Source of the DNA: Gorsachius magnificus
Lineage: Eukaryota > Chordata > Aves > Pelecaniformes > Ardeidae
NCBI GenBank assembly: GCA_034008185.1
Contig: CM067081.1
Location: 188,807,510-188,871,509, forward strand
Length of the DNA stretch: 64,000 nt
Direction: 5' to 3'
Position 1 is the stretch's first letter. The number at the start of each line of letters is the position of its first letter. A model generated the notes under the pieces. That model was not told the origin of the DNA. It did no database searches and saw nothing but the letters and a program-made list of their open reading frames with translations. Position numbers and translations under genes: made by a program. Below are positions 63,601 through 64,000 of this stretch, one piece after another.

Positions 63601-64000
63601 TTAAAAATATATTGCAAATATATTTTTTTCGCTGCGTGTCAGTGAACACTGTTTCGATACCAATCTGGCACATGACAAAATAAAGTTGGATTTATCAGCA
63701 AAATTCATGTGTTTGCTTTGTGATTAGTGTAGACATATTAGCATGCATTTTGTGTGAATTAGTTCAGATAAAGTTTTAATAGATCATATAGAGATTTTGG
63801 CATCAGGAAAGTGACCTATAAATTCATGATAAAAATAAGTGGCTAAGATGCAAAAAGAGCAAGGGTAAGCATGGAAATACTTGGTTAAGCCTCAGATAAG
63901 CTTCCAAATGTAAGAATTTACCTGAGCAGATTTAAACGTTGCTATCATTGCTCACTACTGAAGCCTTGTAAGAAGAATGTAAAATCTGCTGAACGTAGCC

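Larger units (their letters stand above)
52841..64000. other. AT-rich noncoding stretch, no gene recognised
   Basis: About 11 kb with no supported exon or RNA gene. It contains poly-T runs at 55205-55221 and 63249-63262, a 10-bp-scale imperfect tandem repeat near 55486-55516, a pyrimidine tract at 58883-58951, two doubtful CR1 3' ends (59510 and 60571) and chance frames of 60-92 codons on both strands. An AATAAA occurs at about 63679 with nothing upstream to link it to. Confidence 0.4.

Noticed and set aside
63660..63690. AATAAA polyadenylation signal near the right edge
   Set aside because: AATAAA is common in AT-rich DNA and no upstream exon can be linked to it.

Overview
The window is AT-rich vertebrate nuclear DNA, most likely from a bird. 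No rRNA, tRNA, CRISPR array or operon structure is visible. The bird call rests on CR1 LINE fragments whose 3' ends show the avian form: a 'ggttggactagatg' core, then 'cccttccaacccaaaacattc', then short ATTCTATG units. Beneath these lie many much older, decayed CR1 copies of the kind abundant in turtles and crocodilians, plus a MIR/CORE-SINE-like copy and L2-like pieces. Species and chromosome cannot be determined from the sequence alone.

I found no protein-coding gene I can name. Nearly all open frames are 60-100 codons, overlap on both strands and look like chance or LINE remnants. The simplest reading is a large intron or an intergenic stretch. The left edge (about 1-620) is GC-rich and clearly CpG-enriched compared with the rest, and has ATGs in good context on both strands, so it may be the border of a promoter or first exon. 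Two short open frames at 28330-28509 and 38598-38768 have partial splice-site context and are listed as weak exon candidates.

Layout. 1-620: CpG-enriched edge. 0.6-10.4 kb: unique AT-rich sequence with a perfect 13-bp inverted repeat at 2163. 10.4-11.05 kb: old CR1, minus strand. 12.87-13.19 kb: CR1, plus strand. 14.49-14.68 kb: foldback (MITE-like) element. 17.2-17.5 kb: interrupted MIR-like SINE. 23.4-24.06 kb: GC-richer unexplained block. 24.4-26.1 kb: long old CR1, minus strand, with a recognisable reverse transcriptase motif, followed head-to-head by an old CR1 3' end (26.42-26.71 kb). 33.6-34.4 kb and 47.4-47.95 kb: pyrimidine-rich L2-like remnants. 36.4-36.7, 44.5-44.7 and 46.4-46.8 kb: further old CR1 pieces. 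42.80, 45.12 and 52.48 kb: three younger CR1 copies, the last two forming a roughly 94% matched inverted pair about 7 kb apart. 49.94-50.39 kb: an isolated GC-rich block. 52.84-64.0 kb: mostly unique AT-rich sequence with low-complexity tracts.

I found no undescribed system of interacting genes. The most unusual items are the foldback element, the long old CR1, the inverted young CR1 pair and the CpG-rich edge. Alignments to repeat families were made from memory of consensus shapes, without a search, so boundaries are approximate.
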